This document shows positions 5,805-8,201 of a stretch of 8,201 nt of DNA, piece by piece. A model generated the notes under the pieces. It had not been told where the DNA came from. It searched no databases and saw only the letters and a list, made by a program, of their open reading frames with translations. The DNA comes from Pyrinomonadaceae bacterium (GTDB taxonomy: Bacteria > Acidobacteriota > Blastocatellia > Pyrinomonadales > Pyrinomonadaceae): the NCBI GenBank assembly GCA_014379075.1, contig JACMMN010000103.1, positions 1 through 8,201 of the forward strand, read 5' to 3'. The first letter of the stretch is position 1. Every line of letters starts with the position of its first letter. Both the position numbers and the translations under genes were made by a program.

Positions 5805-7053
5805 GCCGTTTGCTCTCATTCAAAGACCGGTTCAATCTCAAAGAATATAACGAAGCTAAAAATGCGACGAACATAATCGCCGCCGCCGCCCAGAATGTGC
5901 GCAGCAGGGTGGAATCATCCATCGAGTTAACGGCATTATTCAGCAATATACCGCCGATCAGTGGGCCGACCACGCGGGCGAGGCTTGCCCCGGACTGCAA
6001 TATTCCCATCGTTCTGCCCTGATCGCTGTCGTCCGCGCTTTTTGACGCGAGACTGGTCAGGGCCGGTGAAGCCAGCGAATTTCCGATAGAAAGAACGGCC
6101 ATCCCGATCAGCAGTGCGGCCACCCCACCGGACTGCGGCCCGACAAGCGGAACGGCGAACAGACTCACGACCATCAATAAACAACCCACCGCGATCAACA
6201 GCGGTTCGCCGAATTTTTTCACGAAACGGCTGAACAAGAAACCTTGGGTAATAATGGCGATGACGCCGATGTAAGCAAAGAGGTAGCCGTTATGCTCGGG
6301 GTCGTAGCCGAAGCGGAATGCGGTGTACAATACGAACGCGTAGGTCATTATCGAAAAGGCCGTGACCAACAGAAAATACACCAGATTGATGACGCCAAAC
6401 TCTTTTTCACGGAGCGATTCGATGATCTCAACAAATCGATTTTTTCTGTTGGGCAATATTTCGACCGCTTTGATTTTGAGCGATTCCGGGAGAACAAAAT
6501 AAAGCGCTATAGCATTCGCGAGCGAAAGACCGGCAGCGAAATAGAACGGCACATGCACCCCGTATTTGCTCAATACACCGGCGATCGCGGGGCCCAGAAC
6601 AAACCCGATGCCGAATGCCGCACCAAACAGGCCCATTCCTTTTGCCCGGTTTTCTTTGGTAGTAATATCCGCAATATATGCCTGTGCTGTCGATATATTG
6701 CCGCCGGTTATTCCGCCGATTATGCGGCCGAGAAAAACGAGGAAAAGCGTTTCGGCAAAGCCTATGACAAAATAGCCGACCGCCGAACCGACTATGCTGA
6801 CGAACAAGATCGGACGCCTGCCGTATTTATCCGACAACCGCCCAAGAACCGGCGAAAAGAAAAACTGCATCAGCGAATAAACGCCGACCAGAATCCCGAT
6901 CTCAAACGGCGTCGCTAAAAACGGTTCGGTATTCGCGTAATACGGCAGGATCGGAATGACCATCCCGAATCCGATAAGGTCGCTTAAAACGGTAACGAAA
7001 ATTATTATGAGCGGTGTGGTAAAGAATTTTTCGTCAGCTTTTTGGGGTTGCAT
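5797..7053 (-). CDS. MFS transporter, TetA-like drug:H+ antiporter (DHA1) family
   Basis: The 418-aa inner-membrane protein is of usual length for a 12-TM MFS exporter. Motifs seen: acidic residue D25 in TM1 (SDLIGFGMVIPILP), motif A GRLSDKYGRRPIL (about 71-83) in the loop after TM2, motif B R110 in LGRIIGGITGG, and motif C in TM5 (GAAFGIGFVLGPAIAGVL, about 144-161), the mark of proton-driven antiporters. The overall pattern matches TetA/multidrug DHA1 proteins; the substrate cannot be deduced, and tetracycline resistance should not be assumed. The ATG at 7053-7051 lies one base after the stop of the uma2-like gene, suggesting translational coupling; no Shine-Dalgarno is visible. A GTG at 7071 would add six residues and overlap that gene. 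The stop TGA (5799-5797) lies inside the 3' end of the convergent kinase gene. Confidence 0.9.
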   Translation of the reverse strand: MQPQKADEKFFTTPLIIIFVTVLSDLIGFGMVIPILPYYANTEPFLATPFEIGILVGVYSLMQFFFSPVLGRLSDKYGRRPILFVSIVGSAVGYFVIGFAETLFLVFLGRIIGGITGGNISTAQAYIADITTKENRAKGMGLFGAAFGIGFVLGPAIAGVLSKYGVHVPFYFAAGLSLANAIALYFVLPESLKIKAVEILPNRKNRFVEIIESLREKEFGVINLVYFLLVTAFSIMTYAFVLYTAFRFGYDPEHNGYLFAYIGVIAIITQGFLFSRFVKKFGEPLLIAVGCLLMVVSLFAVPLVGPQSGGVAALLIGMAVLSIGNSLASPALTSLASKSADDSDQGRTMGILQSGASLARVVGPLIGGILLNNAVNSMDDSTLLRTFWAAAAIMFVAFLASLYSLRLNRSLNESKRLN

Positions 7054-7054
7054 T

Positions 7055-7618
7055 CTATTGGAACTGGACACGGCGGTAGAGATCAGGGAGCGGCATGGAA
7101 AGTTCGACGGATGTCAGTTCGACCACATCGCTAGCCTCGTTAAAATTATAAGTTATCCAACCGCCATTCGGTTGACGCCGGTGTACTTCGACGTTCATCG
7201 AATTCTGATCGACGACCACATACTCCTGAACGCTCGGCATTTGCTGGTAAAACAGAAGTTTTTCGCTACGGTCAATGCGTTCTGTAGATGGAGAAGTAAC
7301 TTCAATAATCAGTATCGGTCGATTACGAAAATACGGATTTTCCGGATTTTCTTCACATGAAACAAGTATGTCCGGATAGTAATAGACGTTTTTAGTAACC
7401 TGAACCTTAATATCAGCGGCAAACGGCTCACATTTAGAATCCCGCAAATGCAGCGAAAGCTCTGTGAGAAATTCAGTGACAATTCTATTGTGATTGTCTG
7501 AGGTTCCCGCCATAGAATATATCTCACCCTCGACATATTCGTGCTTGTCGGGGCTGATCTTCTCACGTTCGAGGTAATCCTCGACGCTGGTCTTCGTTTT
7601 TAATTTCGGCAAACCCAT
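7055..7618 (-). CDS. Uma2 family (DUF820) PD-(D/E)XK nuclease-like protein
   Basis: The 187-aa protein shows the Uma2 pattern throughout: YVEGEIYSMAG near residue 28, then YYPDILVSC with the P-D pair (D83), IEVTSPSTERIDRSEKLLFYQQ with E106, S109, T112, D116 and K120, and YVVVDQ. These fit the PD-(D/E)XK core acids and lysine, so the fold is restriction-endonuclease-like. Members are abundant in cyanobacteria, Chloroflexi and Acidobacteriota, but their role is not established; nuclease activity is only inferred. The ATG at 7618 is chosen; a TTG at 7624 would add two residues. No Shine-Dalgarno is visible. It is the first gene of a pair with the MFS transporter, one base apart. The pairing gives no obvious common function. 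Confidence 0.9.
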   Translation of the reverse strand: MGLPKLKTKTSVEDYLEREKISPDKHEYVEGEIYSMAGTSDNHNRIVTEFLTELSLHLRDSKCEPFAADIKVQVTKNVYYYPDILVSCEENPENPYFRNRPILIIEVTSPSTERIDRSEKLLFYQQMPSVQEYVVVDQNSMNVEVHRRQPNGGWITYNFNEASDVVELTSVELSMPLPDLYRRVQFQ

Positions 7619-7645
7619 AATCAAATTTTAGCAAAAATTTGTTTC

Positions 7646-7673
7646 ATAGTAGAATACAGAATAACTTGTTCAA
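7646..7673 (-). promoter_or_regulatory. Possible promoter of the uma2-MFS pair
   Basis: On the minus strand TTGAAC (7673-7668) and TACTAT (7651-7646) are 16 bp apart, each four of six matches to consensus. They lie 28-55 nt upstream of the uma2-like ATG in an AT-rich stretch. A match of this quality can arise by chance. Confidence 0.35.
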
Positions 7674-7675
7674 AA

Positions 7676-7750
7676 GGCAGAAGCCTGACCGTTAGGGAGG
7701 GCTTGAGCGCCAACCAGCAGGAAAGCCTTCCTGACGGTCAGGCTTCTGCC
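7676..7750. repeat. 75-nt near-perfect hairpin (REP-like element)
   Basis: The first 17 bases (7676-7692) are perfectly complementary to 7734-7750. The stem continues through TAGGGAGG / CCTTCCTG with two G-U pairs. After a one-base bulge at 7699 it runs on through GGCTT (7700-7704) and AAGCC (7723-7727), leaving a loop of about 18 nt. It lies between the divergent uma2-like and M61 genes, so it is not a terminator for either. There is no T tract. The core at 7688-7700 matches 12 of 13 bases with the reverse complement of 2614-2626. Confidence 0.8.
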
Positions 7751-7786
7751 AAGATATTAAGCACACCCATGGAGTTTGAAAGAATA

Positions 7787-8201
7787 ATGCATCGAATCTA
7801 CGGATCAAAATTTGTCCTAATCCTTTTTGCCGCAGTTTTATTTTCTATGTATCAGGAAACGCCCGCGAAAAACAGTCCGTCCGAAAAAGCGAAAGAGCCG
7901 CAAACGCAAACCCCGGAAATCTCGTACACCGTTTCAATGCCGAAACCGTGGACGCATCTGCTCGAAGTCGAGATGCGGATGAAACTGCAGCGGATGCCGG
8001 ACCAGGCCGAATTAAAAATGCCGGTCTGGACGCCGGGCAGCTATCTGGTGCGCGAATTCGCGCGGCACGTGCAGGATTTCGCGGTGAAGGATGCAAACGG
8101 CCGAGCCTTGCCTTGGCGAAAGATAAATAAGAACACCTGGCAGGTCGATGCGAAGGGAGCGGGCGAGATCGTCGCAACGTACCGTGTTTATTCGAATGAA
8201 C
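7787..8201 (+). CDS. M61 family peptidase (glycyl aminopeptidase-like), N-terminal part, runs off right edge
   Basis: The first 138 codons are present. The product opens MHRIYGSKFVLILFAAVLFSMYQ, a short basic start and hydrophobic core typical of a secretion signal; there is no lipobox cysteine. After a polar Pro/Lys-rich spacer (about 24-44), residues 45-138 carry the M61 N-terminal domain: ISYTVSMPKPWTHLLEVEM, then MPVWTPGSYLVREFARHVQ (79-97) and ALPWRKINKNTWQV. The W-TPGSY-REFA phrase is the family hallmark. The HEXXH zinc site and the PDZ domain usual in these roughly 600-aa proteins would lie past the window. The protein is probably a periplasmic or secreted metallopeptidase. The ATG at 7787 is preferred because GGAG (7771-7774) lies 12 nt upstream and the signal peptide follows; an in-frame ATG at 7769 without a ribosome-binding site would add six residues. 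Confidence 0.88.
   Translation, partial: MHRIYGSKFVLILFAAVLFSMYQETPAKNSPSEKAKEPQTQTPEISYTVSMPKPWTHLLEVEMRMKLQRMPDQAELKMPVWTPGSYLVREFARHVQDFAVKDANGRALPWRKINKNTWQVDAKGAGEIVATYRVYSNE

Noticed and set aside
6244..6918. 224-aa plus-strand frame opposite the MFS gene
   Set aside because: Its composition is charged and low in structure, and it is fully antisense to clear MFS motifs, so it is a shadow frame.
7845..8177. 110-aa minus-strand frame opposite the M61 gene
   Set aside because: It is rich in Arg/Ala/Ser/Pro, as antisense of GC-rich coding sequence is, and the plus strand has unmistakable M61 motifs.

Overview
The window reads as ordinary chromosome from a Gram-negative bacterium of moderate GC. 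The best guess is Acidobacteriota, in the Blastocatellia/Pyrinomonadaceae area. This is inferred from an outer-membrane protein that joins a carboxypeptidase-regulatory-like domain to a beta-barrel, a Uma2 protein, a PDZ/7TM-type sensor kinase, an M61 peptidase and short interspersed repeats. No marker here fixes the taxon, and no mobile element, CRISPR array or phage gene is visible.

Left part (1-700), minus strand. A tRNA-Ser(GCU) gene has a near-consensus promoter, a 14-bp palindrome at its expected start site and an intrinsic terminator. Beyond it lie a small dimeric alpha/beta-barrel protein gene and, running off the left edge, the first 34 codons of gltX (glutamyl-tRNA synthetase). The two protein genes are 57 bp apart, and a tandem ACGCAAAG-type repeat fills part of that gap.

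Middle (700-5804), plus strand. A promoter back to back with the tRNA promoter drives a 576-aa outer-membrane protein: signal peptide, carboxypeptidase-regulatory-like domain, then a beta-barrel with no recognisable TonB plug. Its 3' region holds a REP-like inverted repeat and a two-tier intrinsic terminator. Next is an orphan membrane sensor histidine kinase of about 987 aa (TM - PDZ-like - multi-TM - GAF - PAS - HisKA - HATPase) with no response regulator beside it.

Right part (5797-8201). A minus-strand pair, uma2-like followed by an MFS drug/H+ antiporter, meets the kinase tail to tail with an 8-bp overlap of coding sequence. Upstream of uma2 is a 75-nt near-perfect hairpin that shares a core with the REP-like element near 2600. 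The window ends in the 5' part of a plus-strand M61 (glycyl aminopeptidase-like) gene.

The genes do not form one pathway. The clearest functional units are the self-contained tRNA transcription unit, the possible barrel-protein/gltX pair and the coupled uma2-MFS pair. The most notable points are the gltX start hidden at the left edge, the plugless barrel protein, the kinase architecture and the two related hairpin repeats.
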